The notes beneath the pieces are model-generated. The model was not told where the DNA came from. It saw only the letters and a list, made by a program, of their open reading frames with translations, and ran no database searches. DNA of 64,000 nt from Aedes albopictus (taxonomy: Eukaryota; Arthropoda; Insecta; Diptera; Culicidae): NCBI RefSeq assembly GCF_035046485.1, contig NC_085137.1, positions 480,556,252 to 480,620,251 on the forward strand. The letters are read 5' to 3'. The first letter of the stretch is position 1; every line of letters begins with the position of its first letter. The translations under genes and the position numbers were made by a program. This document shows, piece after piece, positions 21,690-33,095 of this stretch.

Positions 21690-24023
21690 AACCTCATATT
21701 TTGAGTGACTTTGGAAAAAAATTATGTTCTACAAGTTTATTCAAAATTTAATTTGTGAGATATTCATAAAAAGGTTTAAAAATTGGTTGAAAATCAAAAA
21801 AGTTATGGCACTTGAAGTGAGTTTCTTTTATTATTCGGAAATTCAACTTCGAAGCGATTGCGCCACCTCTAAATCTATATATTTTGGGCTCAAACTCAGA
21901 GGTTTCTCTTTTTATGTCGTTTGAATCCAAAAGAGCTTACGAATTCCAGGTTTCAACAACTTTTGAAAATTAAGCCGCAGCCTATTGTCGATGCTGATGA
22001 TGTTGCCTTAGCATTTGATTCATCGTTGATAGACCCTCACGAAAAGCATCCTTATATTCGGCGATAAACGACGGGGTCTGACGATTTGACCGAATGCTGG
22101 ATGCCATTTGACCGAAACATGTACAAAAGAATTCAAAGGGACCGTTGGACATTGAATTCGGGAATATGATCATCAGCAATATTTGCCTCTTCAACAATAG
22201 GCTATTCTTTCTTAGTTGGCGTTGCAATTGACAATATTTTATCGAAAAAAAAATCCTTCTTTTTATCAGGGGCTGTTCTTTAAAGTTATTCTGGTGTGGA
22301 GAACAGGGCATGGTCACTTAGTTCGTCATTCCTTTTCGGACGAATGGCATTCGACTAACGGCATTTGGTCAAACGGCATTAAGCCAAATTACCCAGATCC
22401 TACAGACTCTTCAAGAGGCCTCAATCTTCTGAACAGAATATGCAACAGTATCTTGTATACCGAATTTTAAAGGGTAATCCCTTTGTAACCAGCACACTCT
22501 TGTCTGTCCCCTTTCTTGTAGATTAGACATATGAAATTAAATTATTAAACCATCTGGTAGCCATCATCCTCTCATTTTCTTTAAAAAGAATCTGGTGAAT
22601 TGATTGATGTAGCTGCTGACTTCCGTGCTTAAGAAGTTCGACCGGGATCTCGTCCTTCCCAGAAGCCTTGCTGTTGTCAGCTCCGGTGATTCCACTGCTT
22701 GGCCGTCATCGACTATGTTTTTTTTCTCTGTTCGGGACATAACCACTGCGACCAATATTTTGATCTATTGTGGTATACCCCGTGTCCTTTGTATAGTGCA
22801 TGTCGTATTACTTTATCACCATTGAGAAGTTATAAAGTATTCGGTTTTGTTACAGTAGTCATTTTCAACATAATCGCAAGGAAGGATTCTGATTGATAAG
22901 TTCCGCTTTTAACACGCTCCTTTTTCAGTCAAAATCGGATCCCTTAACGAGAACGTCAAGAAATGATACCGATATTGACCATGCATCGGAACCCTAGTCC
23001 TTTCTGTTTCAAACCAGTGTACACCAAATAAAAGATTAGGAATACTAACCCATGTTTCCATGTTTCAAGATCCATCTCGGCTACACCTAAAACCGAGACC
23101 TATCACTTTCAACAAGGTGTAAAATGTAATAAGGATCAAAGTGTTTTCCTTTGATTACTCAAATGTGCTGCTCCACTAGCTGGAAGCAGTTAGGACTAGG
23201 GTTCGGTTTGGTAGATCTTTCGCCGCAACGCAACCCAAAAAGGTGATCTTACCCACGCTACGGGCTCCGTTAAAGATCGAGCATGTTTTAAACCCCCTCA
23301 ACCATTCATCCCTCAGCACGGGTCGCCTGACACCTTGGATTGGGGTTACCTGTTTGGTGGACTTTTACCCCCGGAACAGGTGGTCCGTAGTGCTATTCTA
23401 AGCCGGCAACTACACGGGCCCTATGTTAATCCTGTTCCTGGGTGCTCCTTCATTGTTTACATCCAATCTTCGCAATGCACTGTTGATCTTGCCAGCAAAT
23501 TTCTACCACGATCATTGCACACGGTGGGCGCAGTCTTGTGCCTCTCACCATTGACTGTTGCATGAAACTTTCGCATATTATTCAGTTTCACCGCCGCTGT
23601 AGTATATGCGGAACTTGAATAAGGTGTTTGCGATGGGATCCACCGCTGGGAATTTCCGTTTTCCAGTTTTGGGTTTTGCACTTTTGTGTGAGGAAAATTT
23701 GCGCTAGTGTTCGTGTGTTGAAATGTCACTTATCTCTATAGAACGACTGACAGGTATGCTTGACCAGTTGTCAACGGTGAGTCAACACTTTGTACGTAAT
23801 CCAATGGAACGAAAACGTGAAGTACAAATACGAACGGGAGAAGAATAATAGTAAACAATATCTTGAATTCCTAAATAATAGATCTACCAAAATACTCCAC
23901 GAACCTGCGATGTGTGTTAAAAGACAATTCGAAGATGAACAAACTATTCCACTAAGCGCGTTTAGTTTACATACACTATATTATAAACCACACACACATA
24001 AACCAGAAATTTGCAGAAATCAC
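21690..24023. other. Mixed intronic stretch with a GC-richer island at 23050-23580
   Basis: At 22060-22130 and 22340-22395 there are GAATG/CATTTGACCGAA and GGCATTTGGTCAAACGGCATT words typical of Aedes MITE ends, without defined boundaries. From 23050 to 23580 composition shifts to balanced GC with sharply non-random text (GGGTCGCCTGACACCTTGG, CCCCGGAACAGGTGGTCCG). This looks like an untranslated part of a retrotransposon (inference). No domain-bearing ORF. Confidence 0.35.
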
Positions 24024-24193
24024 TAAGGGGCTGTCCATAAACCACGTGGTCATGAGGGGGGGGGGAGGGTTCGACCAATGACCATTTTGTATGAACAAAT
24101 AAAAAAAATTGTATGGACTAATGACCACGCGGGGGGGGGGGGGGGGTGCAAAGTCCCAAAAAAATGACCACGTGGTTTATGGACAGCCCCTAA
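24024..24193. mobile_element. Foldback MITE, GGGGCTGTCCATAAACCACG ends (copy 1)
   Basis: TAA-flanked (24024-24026, 24191-24193). The left end GGGGCTGTCCATAAACCACG mirrors CGTGGTTTATGGACAGCCCC. G-runs of about 12 and 15 lie on the same strand, around GACCATTTTGTATG and TGGACTAATGACCACGC. TAA duplication suggests PIF/Harbinger-type mobilisation (inference). Sister copy at 47767-47940. Confidence 0.88.
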
Positions 24194-24361
24194 TAATATT
24201 ATGTACCATTCTCTTACATGCAGGGAAATTATAATCTATCTTTACGTTAAACCAAATCCCCGTGTTTTACTTACCGGTGATTATAATTGCGGGAATTAAC
24301 CCCTGCAATATTGTCAGATTTCTTGAAACGTAAACACCGCGCGGTCGTTGAAATGTTTCAA

Positions 24362-24535
24362 AAGGGGGCTTTGCACAAAAGTTCACGCGGTCTATCGTTT
24401 TCGAAAGGAACAGCCGCACCGTAGAAAACGCCGCAATGTTATTTCCCATAAGGATGAAGTGAAATAGGGAGTGAAAACCGCGGTTGTACCTTTCGGAAGC
24501 GATAGGCCGCGTGCACTTTTGTGCAAATCCCTCAA
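24362..24535. mobile_element. Foldback MITE, GGGGGCTTTGCACAAAAGTTC ends
   Basis: The left arm GCTTTGCACAAAAGTTCACG, then GGTCTATCGTTTTCGAAAGG, is mirrored on the right by CCTTTCGGAAGCGATAGGCC and GCGTGCACTTTTGTGCAAAT. It has a moderately GC-rich interior. Confidence 0.68.
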
Positions 24536-25200
24536 TACCACTGTTGGAATCCTCGCCAACACATTTTCATCTTTGACAACCTCGAAGATTTCTAAAGTCC
24601 AAAATCACTAGGTGATCGTTGTACATATTTATCACTCACACTCTTATTACAATCTCGACAGATGGAGAAACAATTTATAGTTTCATTGGAATTGGGCGAT
24701 GGAATTTTGTTACATAAGACAAAATAGTCAATACGTAATCAAATAAATTACACTAGAACCTCTTTTTATGCCAGGGGAGGTGGAGGGTTGGTTTGCATTA
24801 ATTAAAAATGTGCCTTAATGAGAAAAGTTAGTATGCAAGAACGGTTCTTGCTCTTGGGTATTTGAGGCCAAGGCGGTTTACAGAAAGTTTATAGAGAGCC
24901 CAAAAATAGGAAATTGCAAGGAGCTTCAAATTCGTTCCAAGAGGTTGTTGCAGAAGATTTCAGGAACCTTTTAAGATAGGTCCGTTCGTTGGCGTTTAAA
25001 TGGGATTACGAGAGTTACAGTGACTTTGAGGGTGATTCAGGAAGAATCTCAGTAGCCTTTAAAGGGTGTTACAAGGGACTTCTAGGGTCTTTTATGCCAT
25101 TTGAAAGTGTTTCAGTTGGTCTCAGGAACGATTTAATGGCGTTCCGATTGATTTTAGAGGTGTTGACAGCATTTCAGGGGGGTTTCGAGAGGTTTTCGGG
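24536..25200. other. Gene-free intronic stretch grading into short-unit repeats
   Basis: Nothing specific to about 24860. Then phrases like TTTCAGGGGTGTTTC and GGTTTCGAGAGG begin, related to the array at 29.5-31.1 kb. Confidence 0.35.
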
Positions 25201-26470
25201 TGCGTCTCAGATTGTTTCTGGAATCTTTTAAAAGTGTTCCGAGGTGTTTCAGGGGTGTTTCTCAAGCATTTATATTGACTTTGTCCCGGGATTTTTTTTA
25301 ACAACTTCCCCCGGAATTCCTCCATTAGTCGTTCCGTTAAGGAATTTTTCTTACGATTGCTTTCGGGGTTCTTTCATAAATCATTCCCGAAGCTGCACCA
25401 GGGATTCCTCCAGGATTTTTTTTCTTTTCTCACGGGATTCCTTCAGGGATTTCTTTTGCTTCAGGGCTGCTTTAGAAATTCATCCCAGAGTTCCTGCATC
25501 AGTACCTTCCGGGGTTTCACCATTTAGTTTTACCGGATTTTTTTTCAGGGATTCCTCCCTCAATCTGTTGAGGATCCTTCCAGGAATTCTTTTAGGGATT
25601 TCTTCTGCCATTCATTCTGATATTTCCCTAGATTTAAATAGGAACTCTTGCTGGATATTTTCAAAGATTTCTTTAGAGGTTTCTCTCGGTATTTCTTCAT
25701 TGATTTCCAACATGATGTGTTTAGGGATTTTCTCCAGAATTTGTTTAGTAACGTCCGTCAAGGAGCCCTCCCTTATCCCTTCGGCAATTTACTTCGGAAT
25801 TTTTTTTCGCGATTCATTCATTGATCATTCCTGGGTATTCATTCGGGATTTCTCCCACGATTTTATCAGGGATTACTCGAAGATTTATTCAACGATACCT
25901 CGAGAAATGTTTCTTGCAAATCCATCAATAATTCATTCCGGAATTCCTTAAGTGATTCCACCCAGGATTGCTTAAGGGATCGTCCAAGGTTTTTACTTGG
26001 GGGTTCTCCTGACATTGATTTGGGCTTTACTCCTGGACTTTTTTCAGTTATTTCTTCAGGTATTCCTCCCAAGATTACCTCGCGGGATTCCGTCATTAAT
26101 TTCTCTCAGAGATTCATTCAGGGCTTTTTTTTTCGAGATTCCTCTAAGGATTTCTTCCGGAATTCCTTCTGACATTTCTCCGTTGTTTTTTTCCTGAGAT
26201 TTATTCTAGCATTCTTTCAGGTATTCCTCCCAAAATTTAGTAGGAATGTCTGGAATTTCTCCTGGGAATACTACAGTGATTCGGTTTACTTGAGATTCCT
26301 CCTGGGATACCTTGAGTTATTATTTCAAGGATTATTTCAGAATTCTTTCAGAGATCTCTCCCAAGATTCTTATTCTGTAGAATATTCAAAAGAAATCCTT
26401 TAGTGATTCTGTAAGGCATTACTTCCAATTTTTGGAGGGATTCCTTCAGAGGTTTCAATAGCGTATGCGA
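25200..26470. repeat. Degenerate short-unit array, GGGATTCCTCCAG type
   Basis: Units such as CAGGGATTTCTTC, GGAATTCCTTCAG and GGATTCCTCCCAAG recur every 20-30 bases across the whole stretch. The purine-poor strand bias leaves long frames open (a 235-codon frame at 25244-25951). Their translation is repetitive Ser/Phe/Gly/Ile/Arg text with no domain and is not a gene. Confidence 0.7.
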
Positions 26471-28098
26471 AAATGTGCTACAGGGAGCAGAAAAATGTAA
26501 AAAATTGATTTAAAAAATACATCGTCATTCATGGGTTCTTCCTTACGAAAAGATCCTGGACCAATCGGAAATCAAACTAAGGCACATTCAGCATAGTCTT
26601 ACTAATGAAAAAAAAAACTTATGTAAAATTAGATCAAATAATAGTGCAGTATAAAAGTAAATTAAGAGATATTCTGGAGAAACACAATTACTATAGTAAG
26701 CCGAAATGTAATCTAACAAACCTTTCTCTATTAATTTTTAGTTATTATCATCTCTTTCACTCATTGAGAGTTGTCTTGTGTATATGGGTCAGAATATATC
26801 AATAGTATGAAAGTATTGTTGAAAAAGAACTTCTGCTCCTTTTAATGAATTAGTCCTTTGATCACTGGAATGATGGAAAAATATTTGGAAAAACTAGTGT
26901 ATGAAAATTGATCCATTCTCACTCCTTGTTCCCCATTGACAATAAAGCAAGGTAATTAAATTTTGGTTAAGGTTGATACTGCCCCCAATAATATTTTATA
27001 TGATGGATATGAGTTTGAGATTCTAAAAAGTATTAATCCACCTAAAAGTACGATGTTTTTTTAAGGCTAAGTGGCATTTCGATGATTTTACCAAAAAAAA
27101 ATTATTATTGCTCTAGAAACCTATTTTTGACAAGAACTGCTGACACCATAAAATTTTTGATTCGACATTCGCAATATTTGATAACATATTTCAGATAATG
27201 TTTTGACCCATTGTCACCCCCAAGGACGGTATGTATTGCTAACATGGTGACACACCTTGGGATAAATATTATGATTCAAGCTGCACGAACTGGATCCGCT
27301 TCCGCTGTCATCTACAGTCATTTCCTTCGCAATGATAATAAACTGTGAAAAGTCTGTGTTTCAAAAGGGCGTATGTCAAGAAGAGTATAGTACATATTCT
27401 AACTTTGCAGTATATAGCTAAGGAACATTTCTTGTGCACTAACACTATTCGCTTGAAAATATGATGCCAAAACCAACGGTTTTTGAGTCGCACCTCCTTG
27501 GTGAATAGACGCCTGGGACGTACCTTCTCAATCCGAAGGACAACAGTACCAGCAAACTCCCCGGTCTTTGTAATAGAGTGACCCGTGGAAGAATAAGGTG
27601 CGAACTTGTGAGGATCCGAGCTATCTTTCTAAGTTGTCAACTAATCATTTTGTAGCGACAAATTTACTTCATGTTTTGTTCAACAAGATCAACTTCAAAG
27701 AAATAATGAAACATTTTTTCAGAAATCACATAACATGTATTATCATTTATTGATACATAAATCTGACTTACTATTCACTTAAAGATATAATGTATCCATT
27801 GTCAATCTCTCAGGTTAGCGTAGTTTTATTTCGCCAGTTTTTGCTCCCCATGTAACCGCCTCTGTTTGGATCAGTCAATGAACCACCAATTAGGCCAGAC
27901 AAAACAATCATCGTTCGGCGGCCCTCACCTTGCCGCGGATTTCTCACATTCATGCCAATCAACGCCGATCAGATTCGGGCCGGGACAAATGTTTTCATGT
28001 GTGCTAATGATTACCACCTTTTATACTACTAACTCGCCGAAAGCGCCAAATTCAAAAGATTAATCATTTTCTCCTGCCTTCCTCCTCCCCGCACACAG
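26471..28098. other. 3' part of the giant intron, nothing recognised until the exon
   Basis: AT-rich to 27480, then a slightly GC-richer block at 27490-27620 of unknown nature. The last 250 bases before the acceptor at 28098 look unique and become pyrimidine-rich (CTCCTGCCTTCCTCCTCCCC), as expected for a polypyrimidine tract. Confidence 0.4.
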
Positions 28099-28377
28099 TT
28101 CCACAAGACCTTGATCGACGCCAAAAAGCACCTGGATAAGTCGCTGCTTCCGTCGGACCTCAACGGTACCAACGACTCGATGGAGCTCTCGATGAACTTC
28201 CACAAGCTGGTGCGTGACTCAGAAGACGAGCTGGCCGTGCTGGACCAGATGGAGATCGACGTCACCAAGTATTCGGCCCTGTGGAACCAGAACCATCCGG
28301 CGGCCGGGGGCTGCGGCAAGGAGAGCGAAATCGAAAGTGGAATGGTTGGCAGTTTCCGAAAATTGAATATTGATTAG
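28099..28377 (+). CDS. CRAL-TRIO lipid-binding protein, gene 1, exon 2 (residues 240-331)
   Basis: The exon begins FHKTLIDAKKHLDKSLLP right after the acceptor at 28098 and ends ...VGSFRKLNID with TAG at 28375-28377. It completes the Sec14-like fold and adds the C-terminal tail. The same terminal signature (GSFRKLxID) ends the paralogue at 58942, which confirms the exon pairing across 22.6 kb. In most relatives and in the paralogue LLP is followed by an (E)YGG turn. Here it is LLPSDLNGTND, so the conserved GG pair is lost. The exon is GC-rich (codon third positions mostly G or C) compared with gene 2. Confidence 0.92.
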   Translation, partial: FHKTLIDAKKHLDKSLLPSDLNGTNDSMELSMNFHKLVRDSEDELAVLDQMEIDVTKYSALWNQNHPAAGGCGKESEIESGMVGSFRKLNID

Positions 28378-29276
28378 ATGGGGTCGGAGCAAGGATTTTT
28401 TCGATGGTTGGATGTAAATGAGCACGCATGGGTGGAAGTGCCTGAGTTGTTCGCGCGCGTGTGTGAAAGTGATCGTTACGTAAGAGTGGCTAAATCATTT
28501 GGGTGGACAAAGTCGAATTTGAGTGTAGAACGTCTCGGAAATTGACGAACCGTGGAGATGTGAAGAGGAAGAAAGGTGAAGGGCAGGGTGCGATCGAACG
28601 ACAACAGTTTGAATATTTTTGGTCGAAAACGTGTTTTTGGCTATAAAACTTACAATGCTACCCTCATTCCAAAATGCGTTCGGCCTACCGCTGCCAGCCA
28701 GTCACCGATCAACGATAGAAGACCAAAAGGCAACGGAACATTGATTTCGTAACAGTGGTGATTGTGTGGAAGTACAGGTTGAAGTAGATCTAAGCCTCAG
28801 CCGTAGAAGAAAGTTCAACTCTGGGTAACGACCACCGCTGCCAGGTTCTACACTGCAAATAGATAGTTGCCCAGCTGCACGTAAATGTGAGCTCGTGAAA
28901 CCAGTTTTCCAAACTGTTCATTAGAATGTAAGGAATTCCGTGTTATACGTACATGCAATGATGTGTTTTAGTATTGTCTTAAGATATTATATGTGAGTGA
29001 AAATAGAGTGAATTTTATTAGTAACGCCAGTTGAAACAAACTCGTTTTATCCGAAATTGCGTCACGTACGGTTGTCGAAGAATAGTTTAGCCTAATGTAG
29101 CAAGAATCGTTGTTCAACAACATGATCTTATCACATGAATTTGAAGTTTGATTCAGGAGGAAATCCCAACGAAATTGAAAGTGAATCAAAAACATGCTCT
29201 TCCTTATCCAAGTTTTGTGTGAAATGGATTGGAAGCAGGGTGTATTATTGGTTCAATAAAGCATGTTATTGCCTAA
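28378..29276 (+). other. Presumed 3' UTR and downstream flank of CRAL-TRIO gene 1
   Basis: No repeat words and no coding potential appear for about 880 bases after the stop. The first good polyadenylation signal is at 29255-29260, consistent with one long 3' UTR. Confidence 0.45.
29255..29260 (+). promoter_or_regulatory. Polyadenylation signal AATAAA, gene 1
   Basis: AATAAA followed within 10 bases by GT- and T-rich sequence (GCATGTTATTGCC), just before the TTAA-flanked MITE at 29277. Confidence 0.4.
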
Positions 29277-29400
29277 TTAACCTTTCAGGACTCGCGCCAT
29301 CAAGCAGCCGAAACTGCTCCGTGCTTGCGCTGTATACTGCGAGCGAGGTTTTTGGGTAGTGTTGTACTTTTTACAACAGTGCGCGTCCGGAATTTCCTAA
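29277..29400 (+). mobile_element. Short MITE, copy related to 6060-6180
   Basis: Reverse-complement relative of 6060-6180: the shared interior includes CGCGCCATCAAGCA, CCGAAACTGC, GCGAGGTTTTTG and the hairpin GTTGTACTTTTTACAAC. The left TTAA is intact. The right flank has decayed to CTAA. Confidence 0.7.
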
Positions 29401-29539
29401 TAAAATCATCATACTAAAATCTATTGTTAGGCAGGTTACTTTCATGTACTTTTAATTTATGCATTTTTATGGTGCATTAGAAAATCTTATAATGACGGTT
29501 ACTATGGCAATGGCGACCAAGGGGCGATTATGGGGAGAA

Positions 29540-30150
29540 CAAAAGGAGGTTGCAGATCTTAGGGGTCCCACGGGGTTCATATGGTACCATGAGGTCACAG
29601 GTGCTCTAAAGGGTAGCAGTGGGCTTCATGGGGTCTCAGGGTCATTTCAGGGGGTCTCAAGGGAGATCTGGATGGCCTCGGAGGCGCTTCAAGAATTCTC
29701 AGGGGGTTCCAGGGGAGTTCCAAAGGGTCTCGGGGGCATTTCAGAGGGTTCCAGCAGGTCTCTGAGGCGCTCTCTAGGAAAGTCTCTTTAAGGAGTCTCA
29801 AGGGCATTCAAGGAGGGCTTCTGAGAACGTTCCAGGAGTCTTAGGGGCGGTTTAAGGTGTCTCAGAGGATTTCAATAAGGTACCAGGAGGTCTCAGGAGC
29901 GCTTCTGGTGATAGGAATTTCAGAAATCTCCAGGTGGTCTTTGAAGCACTTCAGGGAGTTTCAGAACCCCTCCCAAGGCCATTTCTGCAGAATTCAGGAG
30001 TACCAAGAGATCTCAGGGGCGTTTTAAGGGGGTTCCAGGGAGTCTCAGGGGGTACCAGGAAATTAGGGGCGTTTGAAAGCGATCTCAGGGCGCTCCAGAG
30101 GGTCTTAGGAACACTTCAGGGTGTCTCACGGGCAGTGTTGGGAATATTAA
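29540..30150. repeat. Degenerate array, GGTCTCAGGGGCGCTTCAG type (block 1)
   Basis: The words GGGGTCTCAGGG, GGCGCTTCA and TTCCAGGGGG recur about every 30 bases. The segment 29751-29950 is repeated with few changes at 30878-31085, a 1127-bp period. Long frames on both strands are by-products. Confidence 0.7.
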
Positions 30151-30183
30151 CTTCCAAAGAGTTATACTCAATTGCTACTATCA

Positions 30184-30465
30184 TAGTTCAGAAGCATGCT
30201 ATCAAAAAACCGCGTATGATGAACTTTTGTATTGCAGTTTTATCTAAAAGTTTGCCGAATAAAGTAAATGTCGCATACGCATATCAAAGTCGTGCAAGAG
30301 ATGTGAAGGCGACTCTCCATAGTGAGAGTGTGATTTATACTCTCCTCGCTCTCACAGCTCTTTTGCGACTTTGGTATGCGTGTGCGACCTTTACTTTATT
30401 CGGAAAACTTTTAAATAAAACTAAAATACGTAAACCGTTTATTGATAGTATGCTTCTGAACTGAG
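30184..30465. mobile_element. 282-bp foldback MITE, AGTTCAGAAGCATGCTATCA ends
   Basis: AGTTCAGAAGCATGCTATCA at 30185 faces TGATAGTATGCTTCTGAACT at 30464. Inner arms CCGAATAAAGTAAATGTCGC and GCGACCTTTACTTTATTCGG also pair. It separates the two blocks of the GGTCTC array. Confidence 0.82.
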
Positions 30466-30569
30466 ATATTTTTTTTTGTTTAATTGTTTCTATTTCTCGT
30501 GAATTTATGCTGAATTTTATGCTAATTCTTCATACTCTGAACTGAGAATTTAGCAAGTGAGTATATCTC

Positions 30570-31330
30570 TTGCAAGCGAATATTTCTCAGAGGCGTTTCG
30601 AGAAGTGTCAGGGGTGTTTAAAGTGATCCGAGGGGGTTGCAGGATATCTCAGTGGGGTTAAAGGGGGTCTCAGTGGCGCTACAAGGATTCTCAGGGGCGT
30701 TTTATGGTTCCCATAGGGTTTCAGGGGATCTCAGATGCACTTCAGGTGGTCTCAGGGAGTTTCAGGGGAACCCAGAGAGCCTCATTGGTACGATCCAGGG
30801 GATATCAGGGACATTTTGGGTGATCTCAGGAAGTCTCGGAAGCGTTTCAAAGTGTCTCAGGGGCGTTTGAGAGGGTTCCAGAAGGTCTCTGAGGCGCTCT
30901 CTAGGAAGTTCTCTTTAAGAAGCCTCAAGGGCATTCCAGGAGGGCTTCTGAGAGCGTTCCAGGAGTCTTAGGGGCGGCTTAAGGTGTCTCAGGAGATTCC
31001 AAGAAGGTATCAGGAGGTCTTAGGAGCGTTTCTGGTGATAGGAATCTCAGGAATCTCCAGGTGGTCCTTGGAGCACTTTAAGGAGTTTCAGATGCGTTTT
31101 AGGGGGTCCAAGTGAGTTTCGGCGCTTAGTATGGTGCCTGTGTATCACAAGGGCGAGCGAATAACGGAAGGTACCAAGAGGTCACAATGCCCTTAAGAGG
31201 CATCTGAGACTCCCTAAAACCGTCTGAAGCGCCCCTGAAATCACCTGAAATTACCTTAAACAAGATCCTTTCAGAAAACCCCTTGAAACGCTTCTGAAAT
31301 GCTTTGAAATACTTCTGAACCCTCCATAAT
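30570..31330. repeat. Degenerate array, GGTCTCAGGGGCG type (block 2), with inverted end
   Basis: Continuation of the array after the MITE. From about 31195 the words appear reversed (CTGAGACTCCCTAAAACC, GAAGCGCCCCTGAAATCACC), so the array ends in an inverted segment. Confidence 0.65.
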
Positions 31331-32587
31331 CGAACCCCCCCCGATTATGGGCACCGATTGATTCCGTTCCTTGTGTTTACATGGGTGCTCACTTCTAACA
31401 AAAATACAAAAATAAGAAACAAAACAAACAGCGCTCCAATCCCTTGTTTTTCGTAAGATGAAAATGGGAGCCACATGCTTAATAAGGGAACCAATACCCT
31501 AGTTTTCGGAGTTTGAATAAAAAAATAACAAAATAGTTTAAATTATGTAAAATCACGTTGAACGGAAATTTCTGTTGCTATGCACAAAAATGATTCCAAA
31601 TTGTATGAACACTCTTAATTATGAGAATTTAAGCTAGATATGGATTGTACTGTTTTTCATATACCGTGAATCAACTTAACGGTTTAGTTTGCCCAAAAGA
31701 GTGTCATATAAACTTGATAGTAATGAAAATACCTTTGATATGAACATTATAGTATAATTATGTTATAGTAAAGTATATTCTAGATTCACGGCTGCCTTTT
31801 TAACTGATTTTTTTTTTTTCTTCCCGCTGTTGGGGAAATTAAGTCACTACGTCTAATACACTGAACTTTTGTGACATAAACTAATTGATAGAATTATAGT
31901 TATATAATAAATGTCTAACTGCTATCACGGTGTGTCTGGTAGAAGAAATTTATTACAAAAAAATAAGCATCGGTAATGTTACGTTACGTGAAAGTTGACG
32001 CTACCAGCTTTCATTCAAGCCCAACATCGAAAATTTGGTATGTTTGTTAAGTAGAAATAGGGATTAATTTGGAACCGTTCATTTTGTATGGGGAAAAACA
32101 GTATTCTGAAAAAGTTGTTCGAGATCCCTCGGTGGATTTTTTTGAGGGATCGTGCAAATGAAAGCTGAAAGCCTCTATTTTTGAATAGCGAAAAAATTGA
32201 CGATGCCCATTTTTTTGTTATAAACCTTTCCCATACACACGCCGTGCTATCACTTTTCAAAAATACCCTGTTTGACGGTACCAAAAAACATCGCCGGTTC
32301 CAAAGAATACACCTGAAAGTGAGCAACCATTAACTACCCCAGCATCTGCGAAAGTGCCCGAGTATAAATTTGCCTAAATGCGGGCGCAAGTCGTGCATCT
32401 TTTTCAACAAACCGGCACCGCCCTTAGAGATGGAATGGAGCACCCAGAAAAAATATTGAACTGCAAAACAGGGTATCAATAATCAGCGCCTTAAAATTCA
32501 ACTCTTATGAATTTAATTGACAGAATTATCAAATAAGAGATAAGGCAAAACAAAGCCCCAAATTAAAAAAGGCAATAATGCAAGACC
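31331..32587. other. AT-rich gene-free stretch
   Basis: No exon-like ORF. CCCTGTTTGACGGTACC at 32268-32284 matches the terminal word of the element at 6344-7641, so this may be a solitary or diverged right end. Confidence 0.4.
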
Positions 32588-33095
32588 TATAGGGTAAAAG
32601 CTCCCTTAGTGGAGGTAGTACCAATAGTGGTGGTAGTGCCAATTTAGAACTATTTCGACCAAAAAGCTCGCAAATGACATTTTTAATAGATGCATCATAA
32701 CTAATTAATAACATTAATTCAGTTTTGTGTTCAGAATTTGCCGAAAAACCTATTTTAAACAATTATTTTCCTTAATTTTTTTGCTCCTTTGCACCTATAG
32801 TGGTGGTAGTGTTCCTATAATGGTGGGTCGCAAAAGAATTCAATGGGATGCGCCACTAGGAACCAATGTTAAATTTTACCTCCATAATAGGAACCGTGTA
32901 CCTATAGTTGGTGCAAGTGATTTATTAGCAAAAACTGAAATAAACAATGGTTTTTACAATTTTCCTAGCAAATTTAAGTGAAAAACTACCGATTAACGTT
33001 TTCAGACTTTTTATTTTGTGGTATTATCAATTTTATTCAATTATTTTACTACAAGGAGCTACTAATAGCACCACTATTGGTACATTTACCCTATA
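32588..33095. mobile_element. About 508-bp TIR element, TATAGGGTAAA ends
   Basis: TATAGGGTAAA at 32588 mirrors TTTACCCTATA ending 33095. Adjoining GGTAGTACCAATAGTGG / CCACTATTGGTAC and internal CCTATAGTGGTGGTAGTG copies support it. Confidence 0.68.

Larger units (their letters stand above)
5460..28098 (+). other. Giant intron (22.6 kb) of CRAL-TRIO gene 1
   Basis: Donor GTGAGT at 5460 and acceptor CCCGCACACAG ending at 28098, both in phase 0. The paralogue at 57903 has its only intron at the homologous codon (after the K-x-x-R-x-x segment), and that intron is 59 bp. The interior is filled with MITEs, SINEs, an RTE fragment and degenerate short-unit arrays, listed separately. The stretch 5460-6059 just after the donor holds nothing I recognise. 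Confidence 0.85.

Noticed and set aside
25244..25951. 235-codon ORF
   Set aside because: It lies wholly in the degenerate GGGATTCCTCC array. The translation mirrors the repeat unit and has no domain.
29934..30464. 176-codon ORF
   Set aside because: It spans array units and a foldback MITE, so it cannot be one evolved gene.
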